In this document: positions 7,038-14,157 of the stretch, piece by piece | Numbering within the stretch: position 1 is the first letter of the stretch | Layout: each line of letters starts with the position of its first letter | Assembly (NCBI GenBank): GCA_028697875.1 | Contig: JAQVEQ010000031.1 | Span: forward strand, 1 to 19,268 | Direction of reading: 5' to 3' | Source of the DNA: Novosphingobium sp. | Lineage (GTDB): Bacteria; Pseudomonadota; Alphaproteobacteria; Sphingomonadales; Sphingomonadaceae | Length of the DNA: 19,268 nucleotides | Made by a program: the position numbers and the translations under genes | Notes under the pieces: generated by a model | The model's input: only the letters and a program-made list of their open reading frames with translations | What the model was told of the DNA's origin: nothing | Database searches by the model: none

Positions 7038-7838
7038 ATGACCAATCCCTATGGCAGCTTCATCTGGTACGAACTGATGACCCCCGACGCCGACGGCGCG
7101 GCGGCGTTCTACGGCCCGGTCGTGGGCTGGGCCATCGACGGCTCGAACACCTCGCAGGCCGAAGGCATCGACTATCGCCACATCACGCGCAGCGACGGCG
7201 GCAGCAATGGCGGCATCCTCAACCTGACCGCGGAAATGCAGGCCGGCGGGGCGCGCGCCTGCTGGCTGGGCTATATCCATGTTGCCGACGTGGATGCCGC
7301 CGTCGCGGCGATCGTCGAAGACGGCGGCAAATTGCTGATGCCCAGGATGACGATCGACGTCGGCAGCTTCGCATTGGTGACGGACCCGCAAGGCGTGCCT
7401 TTCTACGTCATGACGCCGGTGCCCCCGGCCGGCAATCCGCACGCCGAAAACGACGTATTCTCCCCTATGGAGGCCCAGCACGTCCGCTGGAACGAGTTGA
7501 CGGCAACCGACGCCGACGCCGCACTGGCGTTCTACCGGACTCATTTCGGATGGGGCCAGGAAGGCGCGATGGACATGGGGCCGCTCGGCCAATACCGGTT
7601 CATCCAGTGCGGCGGAACGGGCATCGGCGCCGTCATGCCCAAGATGCCGCAGGCACCCATGCCCGCGTGGACCTACTACATCGGCGTCGACGACATCGAT
7701 CGCGCGATCGCCGCTGTCGAGGAACACCGCGGCAGCATTATCAACGGCCCCGACCAGATCCCCGGCGGCGAATACGCCCTGAGCGGCATCGACCCGCAAG
7801 GAGCGGTTTTCGGCCTCGTCGGCCCCAGGAAGGGATGA
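7038..7838 (+). CDS. two-domain VOC-family protein
   Basis: Protein of 266 aa built from two tandem VOC domains, about 5-130 and 145-266. Each opens with the same pattern: FIWYELMTPDADGAAAFY at 8-25 and VRWNELTATDADAALAFY at 149-166. Each ends with a D-P-Q-G turn (TDPQGVPF at 115-122, IDPQGAVF near the C-terminus). This is the layout of the family that includes actinomycete CFP30B/CFP32-like and hydroxylase-like VOC proteins. Enzymatic activity and substrate are unknown. Shine-Dalgarno GGGGAG lies about 8 nt before the ATG. The gene follows GST after 45 bp, and its stop overlaps a possible upstream start of the next gene, so the two are translationally close. Confidence 0.88.
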   Translation: MTNPYGSFIWYELMTPDADGAAAFYGPVVGWAIDGSNTSQAEGIDYRHITRSDGGSNGGILNLTAEMQAGGARACWLGYIHVADVDAAVAAIVEDGGKLLMPRMTIDVGSFALVTDPQGVPFYVMTPVPPAGNPHAENDVFSPMEAQHVRWNELTATDADAALAFYRTHFGWGQEGAMDMGPLGQYRFIQCGGTGIGAVMPKMPQAPMPAWTYYIGVDDIDRAIAAVEEHRGSIINGPDQIPGGEYALSGIDPQGAVFGLVGPRKG

Positions 7839-7843
7839 ATCCC

Positions 7844-8296
7844 ATGTCCAAGAACCGGGTCTGCCTGTGGTTCGACGGCACGGCGGAAGACGCCGCGCGC
7901 TTTTACGTGACGACCTTCCCCGACACGCGGGTTACCGCCGTCCACAAGGCGCAAGGCCATGTCATGGGGGTGGATTTCACCGTCATGGGCATCCCCTGTT
8001 TCGGGCTCAATGGCGGGCCGCAGTTCCCCCATAACGAGGCCTTCTCCTTCCAGGTCGTCACCGAAAACCAGGAGGAAACCGACCGCTACTGGGACGCGAT
8101 CGTCGGCAACGGCGGGACGGAAGGCCAGTGCGGCTGGTGCAAGGACCACTGGGGCGTCTCGTGGCAGATCTCGCCGCGCGCACTGACCGATGCGCTGTCC
8201 GATCCCGATCCGGCGGCAGCCAGGCGCGCGATGGAAGCCATGATGACGATGAAGAAGATCGACATCGCCGCCATCGAGGCGGCGCGGGCAGGTTAG
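7844..8296 (+). CDS. PhnB-like VOC protein (3-dmu-9_3-mt type)
   Basis: Protein of 150 aa of the PhnB-like VOC group, often labelled 3-demethylubiquinone-9 3-methyltransferase from an old domain name; that activity is not supported. Family landmarks are VCLWFDGTAEDAARFY at the N-terminus, GLNGGP at 54-59 and QCGWCKDHWGVSWQI at 95-109, then a helical tail (RRAMEAMMTMKKIDIAAIEAA) typical of the group. The ATG at 7844 lies 9-10 nt after AGGAAGG. The in-frame ATG at 7835, overlapping the previous stop as ATGA, is too close to that site. It is the last gene of the VOC/GST run and converges with the J-domain gene across a 236-bp gap. Confidence 0.88.
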   Translation: MSKNRVCLWFDGTAEDAARFYVTTFPDTRVTAVHKAQGHVMGVDFTVMGIPCFGLNGGPQFPHNEAFSFQVVTENQEETDRYWDAIVGNGGTEGQCGWCKDHWGVSWQISPRALTDALSDPDPAAARRAMEAMMTMKKIDIAAIEAARAG

Positions 8297-8532
8297 ACGG
8301 CCTCCCTGTGCCCGCCGGGCTTTCCTACAATATCTCCGATGTGCTCTAACCTTCCGTCGTTGCGAAGTCCGAAAGACCGAAATGATGGCGGTAGAGCGTA
8401 ATACGGCACGGCCTTGCGGAAGGTTACACATCGCCTTGGAAAATTTTCACCAAGGTTTTGCTTTTCAATATATAATTGGGAAACCGGAGCCGCACGAACA
8501 GGCCGTATTGTATAAACCTGAAGGTGACAGGC
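8297..8532. other. non-coding convergent gap with inverted repeats
   Basis: The longest non-coding stretch in the window, between the PhnB-like VOC gene and the convergent J-domain gene. It is clearly more AT-rich than the rest, especially 8436-8480 (runs such as AATATATAATT). I see no open frame with family character. It holds a 10-bp inverted repeat, TAACCTTCCG (8347-8356) with CGGAAGGTTA (8417-8426); an 8-bp pair, AATACGGC (8400-8407) with GCCGTATT (8502-8509); and the terminator-like hairpin listed separately. It may mark the edge of the inserted VOC/GST block. Confidence 0.6.
8434..8466 (+). terminator. probable intrinsic terminator after the VOC/GST genes
   Basis: CCTTGG (8434-8439) and CCAAGG (8450-8455) can pair around a 10-nt A/T loop and are followed directly by TTTTGCTTTTC. 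The stem is only 6 bp, but the T-rich tail on the plus strand fits termination of the VOC/GST run, about 140 nt beyond the last stop codon. Confidence 0.45.
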
Positions 8533-9114
8533 TCAGGCGAAAGCGGTGGCCCGGCGCAGGAGCTGGTAGGCCTCGACCACTCTTTGCAGCCGCCCTTCGT
8601 GGCTGCGGTCGCCCCCGTTGCGGTCGGGGTGGTATTTGCGGACCAGTTGCGAATAGCGGCGGCGCAAGCTCGTGCGGTCGGTATCCCCGCCCAGCCCCAT
8701 GACGTTCAGCGCCTCCCGCTCGCGCGGGGTGAAGCGCGCCCATTCGCGGGTATTGCCCGCCGCGCGCCGCCGGATGTCCGCCGCCCGCGCGCCGATGGCG
8801 TCGAGTGGATCGGCGAAGTCGGCCCAGCGCGGCACCCCGTCCATGTCGCCGCTGTAGATGCGGCTGGCGTTCGCCCAGCCGGCAACCGGGGACTGCGCGT
8901 CGAGGATCTCGTCCGCGCTCATCCCTTCGAAGAAGTCGTAGCCCGCATTGAAGGCGCGGACATGGTCGAGGCAGAACCAGCGGTAGTCGCCCGGCCCGTC
9001 GAACCCGGAGGGGCGGCCGCCGGGCGCGCGGAATTCGCCGGGTTCGTCGCACCCCGGCGCCTCGCACACACGACCCTTGCTTTCGAAACGTCCTTGGAAC
9101 CTGTCGTAACTCAC
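8533..9114 (-). CDS. J-domain (DnaJ-like) protein with N-terminal Cys/His cluster
   Basis: Protein of 193 aa. The J-domain is at the C-terminus (about 132-190), with the obligatory HPD at 162-164 in RKYHPDRNGG and the helix EAYQLLRRA after it. It should therefore stimulate an Hsp70 (DnaK or HscA). The N-terminal part has CX4C (C17, C22) and CLDH (C48, H51), a spacing that could bind a metal, and FCLDHVRAFNAGYDFFEGMS is conserved in alphaproteobacterial relatives as I recall them. No ATG fits. The GTG at 9114 is the only usable start before the conserved block, and no good Shine-Dalgarno is seen, so the start is tentative. It is divergent from bolA, a classic alphaproteobacterial pair that is usually followed by cobS and cobT. 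Confidence 0.85.
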   Translation of the reverse strand: MSYDRFQGRFESKGRVCEAPGCDEPGEFRAPGGRPSGFDGPGDYRWFCLDHVRAFNAGYDFFEGMSADEILDAQSPVAGWANASRIYSGDMDGVPRWADFADPLDAIGARAADIRRRAAGNTREWARFTPREREALNVMGLGGDTDRTSLRRRYSQLVRKYHPDRNGGDRSHEGRLQRVVEAYQLLRRATAFA

Positions 9115-9177
9115 GCCATAAAAATGGAGGATGCGTCCCCCGTTGGGAACCCCCAGAAGCACAAAATGGAGAAATCG

Positions 9178-9450
9178 ATGGCCGGCCCGCTGCAAACCGA
9201 AATGGAGAGCCTGCTGCGCACGGCCTTCTCCCCCACGCGGCTCGAAGTCGTGAACGATACCGCCAGCCACCACGGGCACGCGGGCGACGACGGCAGCGGC
9301 GAATCGCATTTCTCGGTCACGATCGAAAGCACCGCCTTCGCCGGAAAATCGCGGCTGGAACGCCAGCGCATGGTCAACCGCGCGCTGGGCGACATCCCGG
9401 GCGAGCGGGTCCACGCCCTCGCCATCAAGGCCCTCGCGCCCGGGGAATAG
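9178..9450 (+). CDS. bolA: BolA-family protein
   Basis: BolA-type protein of 90 aa. BolA proteins partner monothiol glutaredoxins in iron-sulfur cluster or iron handling and can bind DNA. Visible landmarks are VVNDTASHHGH at 24-34, SHFSVTIES at 43-51, and RQRMVNRAL with VHALAIKAL in the C-terminal half, where the His of VHALA is the conserved iron-sulfur ligand in BolA-glutaredoxin complexes. The ATG at 9178 is preferred because GGAGA sits 5 nt before it; an in-frame ATG at 9166 would precede that site. Only 63 bp separate its start from the divergent J-domain start. The pirin gene begins 2 nt after the stop, so the two are surely co-transcribed. Which of the several BolA subtypes it belongs to is not certain. 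Confidence 0.93.
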   Translation: MAGPLQTEMESLLRTAFSPTRLEVVNDTASHHGHAGDDGSGESHFSVTIESTAFAGKSRLERQRMVNRALGDIPGERVHALAIKALAPGE

Positions 9451-9452
9451 CA

Positions 9453-10337
9453 ATGACGATCATCCAGACGCTAACCCCCGTCACGCACAATCTCGGCGAT
9501 TTCCAGGTCCGCCGCGTCCTGCCCGCGCGCGAAAGGACGATGGTCGGCCCGTTCATCTTCGTCGACCAGTTCGGGCCCAACCGGCTCGATCCCGGCAAGG
9601 GTATGGACGTGCGCCCCCACCCCCACATCAACCTCGCCACGGTGACCTGGCTGTTCGAAGGGGCGATCGACCACCGCGATTCGCTGGGCAGCTTCTCGAC
9701 CATCCGGCCCGGGCAAGTGAACCTGATGACCGCCGGGCGCGGGATCGTCCATTCCGAACGCAGCCCGGCGGAAGAACGCGCAGCCGGCCCGCACTTTTAC
9801 GGCATGCAGACCTGGCTCGCCCTGCCCGACGGGCAGGAAGAGATCGACCCCGCCTTCGAATGCCGCCGCGACCTGCCGCTGGTGGAAGACCGGTGCGTCA
9901 GCGCCCGCATCGTGATGGGCGAGTTGTGGGGCCATCGCGCCCCGACCACGACTTATGCCGATACGATCTACGCCGAGATCGTCCTCGGCCCTTCCGGCAC
10001 CCTGCCTATCGAAGCGGGGGCGGACGAACGCGCCGTCATGCTGGTCGGCGGGGAAGCGATCCTCGATGGCGAGCCGCTGGACCTCTACACGCTCGCCATG
10101 CTCAAGCCGGGAGAGGAGATGATCCTGCGCTCCGACAAGGGCGGGCGGATCATGCTGCTGGGCGGGGAAGCCTTTTCGACCAAGCGCTATGTCTGGTGGA
10201 ACTTCGTTTCCAGCTCGCGCGAGCGCATCCAGCAGGCGAAGGAAGACTGGACCGAAGGCCGCTTCCCCAAGGTTCCGGGCGACGAAAAGGAGTGGATCCC
10301 CATCCCCGAACGTCCGCTGACCCGCAGCGAGGATTGA
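9453..10337 (+). CDS. pirin-family bicupin protein
   Basis: Pirin-like protein of 294 aa with two cupin domains. The four iron ligands of the N-terminal cupin are intact: H56 and H58 in RPHPH, H100 and E102 in GIVHSE. The block HINLATVTWLFEGAIDHRDSLG is the pirin signature. Bacterial pirins include quercetin dioxygenases and redox-sensitive regulators; the sequence does not say which this is. It follows bolA by 2 nt and precedes the LtrA-like gene by 13 nt, forming a bolA-pirin-ltrA unit. The shared theme of iron and redox with BolA fits an oxidative-stress role, which is inference. Confidence 0.94.
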   Translation: MTIIQTLTPVTHNLGDFQVRRVLPARERTMVGPFIFVDQFGPNRLDPGKGMDVRPHPHINLATVTWLFEGAIDHRDSLGSFSTIRPGQVNLMTAGRGIVHSERSPAEERAAGPHFYGMQTWLALPDGQEEIDPAFECRRDLPLVEDRCVSARIVMGELWGHRAPTTTYADTIYAEIVLGPSGTLPIEAGADERAVMLVGGEAILDGEPLDLYTLAMLKPGEEMILRSDKGGRIMLLGGEAFSTKRYVWWNFVSSSRERIQQAKEDWTEGRFPKVPGDEKEWIPIPERPLTRSED

Positions 10338-10350
10338 GGGAGGACCCCAC

Positions 10351-11658
10351 TTGGCCGAAGCGAACGAGACACCCGCCCCCGCCCGGCCATCGCTCCTGCG
10401 CTCGCACGGCGGCGGCCCGGCGCCGGTCAGCTTCCTCGAACTGTTCTTCGACCTCGTCTACGTCTTTGCCATCACGCAGATTTCCCACTTCGTGCTGGCT
10501 CACGAAAGCTGGCTGGGGCTGGCCCAGGCGGGGCTGATCTTCGCTGCGGTCTGGTGGGCCTGGGTCTATACGACGTGGGCCACGAACTGGGCCGATCCCG
10601 AGCGGGTGCAAGTGCGGATCATGCTGCTTGCCGTCATGTTCGCCAGCCTCGTCATGGCCGTGGCGATCCCGCACGCGTTCGACGGGAACGGCCTGCTGTT
10701 CGCCGTGTCCTATGTCGCGAACCAGGTGGGCCGCTCCGTCTTCCTCGCCTACATCATGGCCCGCGACCGCCACGTCAGCGCTCGGAGCATGGTACGCATC
10801 ACCGCGTTGTTCACGATTACCGGCTGCCTGTGGATCGCCGGGGCCTTCGCCGCCGAAGGCGCCGTCCGGCTGGCGTGGTGGACGGCCGCCATGGCGCTGG
10901 AATACGCAGGGCCGATCCTGGGTTTCCGCCTGCCGTTCCTCGGCCGCGTATCCCCTTCGGAATGGGTCATATCGGGCGCCCACATGGCCGAACGCTGCGC
11001 CCTGTTCATCATCATCGCACTCGGGGAAGAAATCGTCGTGACCGGCGCGACCTTCGCCGGGCAGTCCGCCACCGCGCCGCACACGCTGGCCTTCGCCGCG
11101 GCCTTCACCGGCTCCGTCCTGATGTGGTGGATCTACTTCGACGTGGGCGCGAAACGCGGCGCGGAACTGATCGAACACCACGAGGAACCGGGGCGGATCG
11201 CGCGCAATGCCTATACCTATCTCCACATCCCGATCGTCGCCGGGATCGTCGGCACCGCAGTGGCGGACGAAATGCTGCTCGCCCATCCCGAGGCGCGGAC
11301 CGAACCGGCCTTGATCCTGGCCATGTGTGGCGGCGGCGCGGTCTATCTCGCCGGGGTCGGCCTGTTCAAACGCTTCGCCAACCCCTTCCGCAACTTCCCG
11401 CTCTCGCACCGCTACGGCCTTGTCCTGCTGGCCCTGCTGGCAGTGTGGTCCGCATATGCCGAACCTCCGGCGCTGGTGTCCGGATGGCTTGCGGTTGGGA
11501 TCCTGGCGCTGGTCACGGCCTGGGAATGGGGATCGTTCCATGGCGGCTGGGTGGAGCGGCTCGAAAACCGCCTCGGTCCCGTGGGCCGTTATATGCGCCG
11601 CGTTTCCGACCGCGCGGAAGACAAGCGCACCCGCCGCTTCGGCAGCAAACCCGATTGA
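10351..11658 (+). CDS. LtrA-type multi-pass membrane protein
   Basis: Integral membrane protein of 435 aa of the low-temperature-requirement A family. The N-terminal signature is ELFFDLVYVF at 30-39 followed by ITQISH, and the central one is HMAER (211-215) and ALGEEIV (223-229). About ten hydrophobic segments run from residue 30 to 400, then comes a basic cytoplasmic-looking tail rich in Arg and Lys. The name comes from a Listeria mutant unable to grow in the cold; the molecular function is unknown. The start is TTG at 10351, supported by GGAGGA ending 6 nt upstream. It lies 13 nt after pirin, and the next gene, hisG, begins about 90 bp later. Confidence 0.92.
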   Translation: MAEANETPAPARPSLLRSHGGGPAPVSFLELFFDLVYVFAITQISHFVLAHESWLGLAQAGLIFAAVWWAWVYTTWATNWADPERVQVRIMLLAVMFASLVMAVAIPHAFDGNGLLFAVSYVANQVGRSVFLAYIMARDRHVSARSMVRITALFTITGCLWIAGAFAAEGAVRLAWWTAAMALEYAGPILGFRLPFLGRVSPSEWVISGAHMAERCALFIIIALGEEIVVTGATFAGQSATAPHTLAFAAAFTGSVLMWWIYFDVGAKRGAELIEHHEEPGRIARNAYTYLHIPIVAGIVGTAVADEMLLAHPEARTEPALILAMCGGGAVYLAGVGLFKRFANPFRNFPLSHRYGLVLLALLAVWSAYAEPPALVSGWLAVGILALVTAWEWGSFHGGWVERLENRLGPVGRYMRRVSDRAEDKRTRRFGSKPD

Positions 11659-11721
11659 GCCGCCTCCTCGCAACCGCCAATGCCGTCACGTCCTTTTCCG
11701 CCATTTCCATTGCCCTTTTGA

Positions 11722-11740
11722 CGCACTGACCCTAAGTGCG
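11722..11740 (+). promoter_or_regulatory. hairpin just before the hisG start
   Basis: CGCACT (11722-11727) and AGTGCG (11735-11740) form a perfect 6-bp stem with a 7-nt loop, ending 7 nt before the hisG ATG. Folding would cover the place where a Shine-Dalgarno should be, and the only purine stretch there (AAGTG) lies in the right arm. It might reduce translation, but it could be chance. Confidence 0.3.
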
Positions 11741-11747
11741 CCTCGCT

Positions 11748-12428
11748 ATGACCAAGCCACTGACCTTCGCCGTGCCCAAGGGGCGTATTCTGGACGAGGC
11801 GCTGCCCGTGATGGCACGCGCCGGCATCGTTCCGGCGGCGGAGTTCCATGACAAGAAAAACCGCGCGCTGAGCTTCGCCACCGAAGGCAGCGACATGCGG
11901 ATCATCCGCGTGCGCGCGTTCGATGTCGCGACCTTCGTCGCGCACGGCGCGGCGCAGATCGGCATCGTCGGTTCCGACGTGGTCGAGGAATTCAATTACG
12001 CGGACCTCTACGCGCCGGTCGATCTCGACATCGGCCACTGCCGCCTCTCGGTCGCCAGGCCGAAGGATGCGGTGAACAGCGCGAACGGCCACACCAGCCA
12101 CTTGCGCGTCGCGACCAAGTATCCCAACCTCACCCGGCGTTACTTCGAAAGCCAGGGCATCCAGGCCGAATGCGTCAAGCTGAACGGCGCGATGGAGCTT
12201 GCCCCGACGCTGGGGCTGGCCGGGCAAATCGTCGATCTCGTTTCCACCGGCACGACGCTACGTGAAAACGGTCTCGTCGAAACGGCGGAGATCCTGCACA
12301 TTTCCGCCCGGCTGATCGTCAACCGCGCCGCGCTCAAGACCGACGAGCGCGTGGGCGCGCTGGTCGAGGCCTTCCGCGCGGCACAGAGCGCCGCACAGGC
12401 CGCCGCACAGGCCGGGGCGGACGCCTGA
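11748..12428 (+). CDS. hisG: ATP phosphoribosyltransferase, short form (HisG)
   Basis: HisG catalyses the first step of histidine synthesis, joining ATP and PRPP. At 226 aa it is the short form lacking the C-terminal regulatory domain, and such enzymes need the HisRS-like partner HisZ, which is not in this window. Signatures are LTFAVPKGRILDEALP at 5-20, GIVGSDVVEE near 72-81, and the PRPP loop DLVSTGTTLRENG at 163-175. I use ATG 11748; the frame also opens at GTG 11736, but that adds only four non-conserved residues. The tail 209-226 is an Ala/Gln repeat (AAQ units) and is probably disordered. The stop overlaps the hisD start by one base (TGATG). Confidence 0.95.
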   Translation: MTKPLTFAVPKGRILDEALPVMARAGIVPAAEFHDKKNRALSFATEGSDMRIIRVRAFDVATFVAHGAAQIGIVGSDVVEEFNYADLYAPVDLDIGHCRLSVARPKDAVNSANGHTSHLRVATKYPNLTRRYFESQGIQAECVKLNGAMELAPTLGLAGQIVDLVSTGTTLRENGLVETAEILHISARLIVNRAALKTDERVGALVEAFRAAQSAAQAAAQAGADA

Positions 12429-13717
12429 TGCAGCGTCTTTCCACTTCGGACGCCGATTTCGAGGCGAAATTCGCCCGGCTGGTCGCCGACCGGCGCGAAA
12501 GCGCCAGCGATGTCGCGCAGACCGTCACGAACATTCTCCACGAAGTCCGCACGCGCGGCGACGACGCGCTGGCCGACTATACCCACCGCTTCGATCATTA
12601 CCGGCTGGCGGCGGACGACGACTGGCGGATCGCGCCCGAAGCCTGCAAGGCGGCCTTCGACGCGCTCGACCCGAAACTGCGCGAGGCGCTGGAACTCGCC
12701 GCGCAACGCATCCGCGCCTACCACGAAGACCAGTTGCCAGCGGACCGCGACTTCACCGACGCGGCGGGCGTGCGCCTGGGCGCGAAGTGGCGCGCGGTCG
12801 ATGCCGCCGGGCTCTATGTCCCCGGCGGGCGGGCGGCCTATCCCTCGTCCCTGCTGATGAACGCCATTCCGGCCAAGGTCGCGGGCGTCGAACGGCTGGT
12901 CGTCGCCACCCCGACACCGGGCGGCGAAGCGAACCCGCTGGTCCTGGCGGCCGCGCACCTCGCGGGCGTGGACGAAATCTGGCGCGTCGGCGGGGCGCAG
13001 GCCATTGCCGCGCTCGCCTACGGCACCGGACGGATCGCGCCGGTCGACGTCATTACCGGGCCGGGCAATGCCTGGGTCGCCGAAGCCAAGCGCCAGCTCT
13101 ACGGCGTGGTCGGGATCGACATGGTCGCCGGGCCGAGCGAAATCCTCGTCATCGCCGACGGCAGGAACAATGCCGACTGGATCGCCGCCGACCTGCTGAG
13201 CCAGGCGGAGCACGACCCGGCCGCGCAATCGATCATCATCACCGACGACGCGATCTTCGGCGAACAGGTGGAAGACCGGGTCGACGTGCAGTGCGCCATC
13301 CTCGCCACGGGCAAGACCGCCCGCAAGAGCTGGGACGATTACGGCGTCATCATCACGGTGCGCGATCTGTCGGAAGCCCCGGCGCTCGCCAATCGCCTCG
13401 CCGCCGAACACGTCGAGATCGCGACCGACGATCCCGAGGCGCTGTTCGCCGAAATCCGCCACGCGGGCAGCGTGTTCCTCGGCCGCCATACGCCCGAGGC
13501 GGTGGGCGACTATGTCGCCGGGCCGAATCACGTCCTCCCGACCGGGCGCCGCGCGCGCTTTGCCAGCGGGCTGTCGGTGCTCGACTTCATGAAGCGGACC
13601 AGCTTCATCGCCGTCAGCGAAGACGCCCTGCGCGCCATCGGCCCCGCCGCCGTGGCCCTGGCCGAGGCCGAAGGTCTGCCCGCTCACGCCCGCTCGGTCC
13701 AGGAACGCCTGAAATGA
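12428..13717 (+). CDS. hisD: histidinol dehydrogenase
   Basis: HisD, 429 aa, performs the last two oxidations from histidinol to histidine with NAD and zinc. Zinc ligands by homology are Q259 and H262 (SQAEHD), D361 and H420 (GLPAH). The catalytic pair is E327-H328 in AAEHVE. The strongly conserved blocks VPGGRAAYPSSLLMNAIPAK, GPGNAWVAEAKR and MVAGPSEIL are intact. The start codon overlaps the hisG stop by 1 base and the stop overlaps the nusB start (ATGA), so the three genes are translationally coupled. The remaining his genes must lie elsewhere. Confidence 0.97.
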   Translation: MQRLSTSDADFEAKFARLVADRRESASDVAQTVTNILHEVRTRGDDALADYTHRFDHYRLAADDDWRIAPEACKAAFDALDPKLREALELAAQRIRAYHEDQLPADRDFTDAAGVRLGAKWRAVDAAGLYVPGGRAAYPSSLLMNAIPAKVAGVERLVVATPTPGGEANPLVLAAAHLAGVDEIWRVGGAQAIAALAYGTGRIAPVDVITGPGNAWVAEAKRQLYGVVGIDMVAGPSEILVIADGRNNADWIAADLLSQAEHDPAAQSIIITDDAIFGEQVEDRVDVQCAILATGKTARKSWDDYGVIITVRDLSEAPALANRLAAEHVEIATDDPEALFAEIRHAGSVFLGRHTPEAVGDYVAGPNHVLPTGRRARFASGLSVLDFMKRTSFIAVSEDALRAIGPAAVALAEAEGLPAHARSVQERLK

Positions 13718-14157
13718 ACGCACGCAGCCAATCCCGTTCCGCCGCGCGGCTCGCCGCCGTCCAGGCGCTTTACCAGCAGCACATGGAAGCGACCCCGCTC
13801 GCCCTCCTGCTCGACGAATTCCACATGCACCGCCTGGGCGCGGAAGTGGACGGCGAACAGATGGCCGAAGCCGAAGTCGCCTTCTTCGACGACGTGGTCA
13901 AAGGCGTCGATGCCCGGCGCGAGGAAATCGACGCGCTGGTGCAGGGCAAGCTGGCCCAGGGCTGGACGCTCGCCCGGCTGGACAAGACCATGCTCCAGAT
14001 CCTGCGCGCCGGGGCCTATGAACTGCTGGCCCGCCCGGACGTGCCGGTCGGCAGCGCGATCAGCGAATATGTCGACGTGGCCCACGCCTTCTTCGACGAA
14101 CGCGAAGCGAAGTTCGTCAACGGCGTGCTCGACGCCGTGGCAAAGGCGGTCCGCTGA
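13714..14157 (+). CDS. nusB: transcription antitermination factor NusB
   Basis: NusB, 147 aa, binds boxA RNA with NusE (ribosomal protein S10) and supports antitermination in rRNA operons. The Arg-rich N-terminus ARSQSRSAARLAAVQALYQ is the RNA-binding face. The rest is the all-helical fold with LARLDKTMLQILRAGAYELL and AISEYVDVAHAF near the C-terminus. Shine-Dalgarno AGGA lies about 10 nt before the ATG, within hisD. Its TGA stop shares bases with what appears to be the thiL CTG start (CTGA). Placement between his and thi genes is seen in other alphaproteobacteria. Confidence 0.96.
   Translation: MNARSQSRSAARLAAVQALYQQHMEATPLALLLDEFHMHRLGAEVDGEQMAEAEVAFFDDVVKGVDARREEIDALVQGKLAQGWTLARLDKTMLQILRAGAYELLARPDVPVGSAISEYVDVAHAFFDEREAKFVNGVLDAVAKAVR

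Noticed and set aside
8310..8320. GCCC-GCC-GGGC hairpin followed by TTT after the last VOC gene
   Set aside because: A 4-bp stem is too weak for a terminator; the hairpin at 8434-8455 is a better candidate.
8526..8536. GACAGGCTCAG at the end of the J-domain gene, identical to the core of the fmt-truA repeat
   Set aside because: Only the 11-bp core is shared, there is no inverted partner nearby, and it includes the stop codon. Chance or a decayed repeat cannot be told apart.
10150..11673. 507-codon minus-strand frame opposite pirin/ltrA
   Set aside because: Shadow of the LtrA coding strand with no conserved motif; LtrA signatures on the other strand are decisive.
12140..13723. 527-codon minus-strand frame opposite hisG/hisD
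   Set aside because: It lies opposite two well-supported enzymes, has no recognisable domain, and shows the Arg/Gly/Asp-rich composition of a shadow frame.
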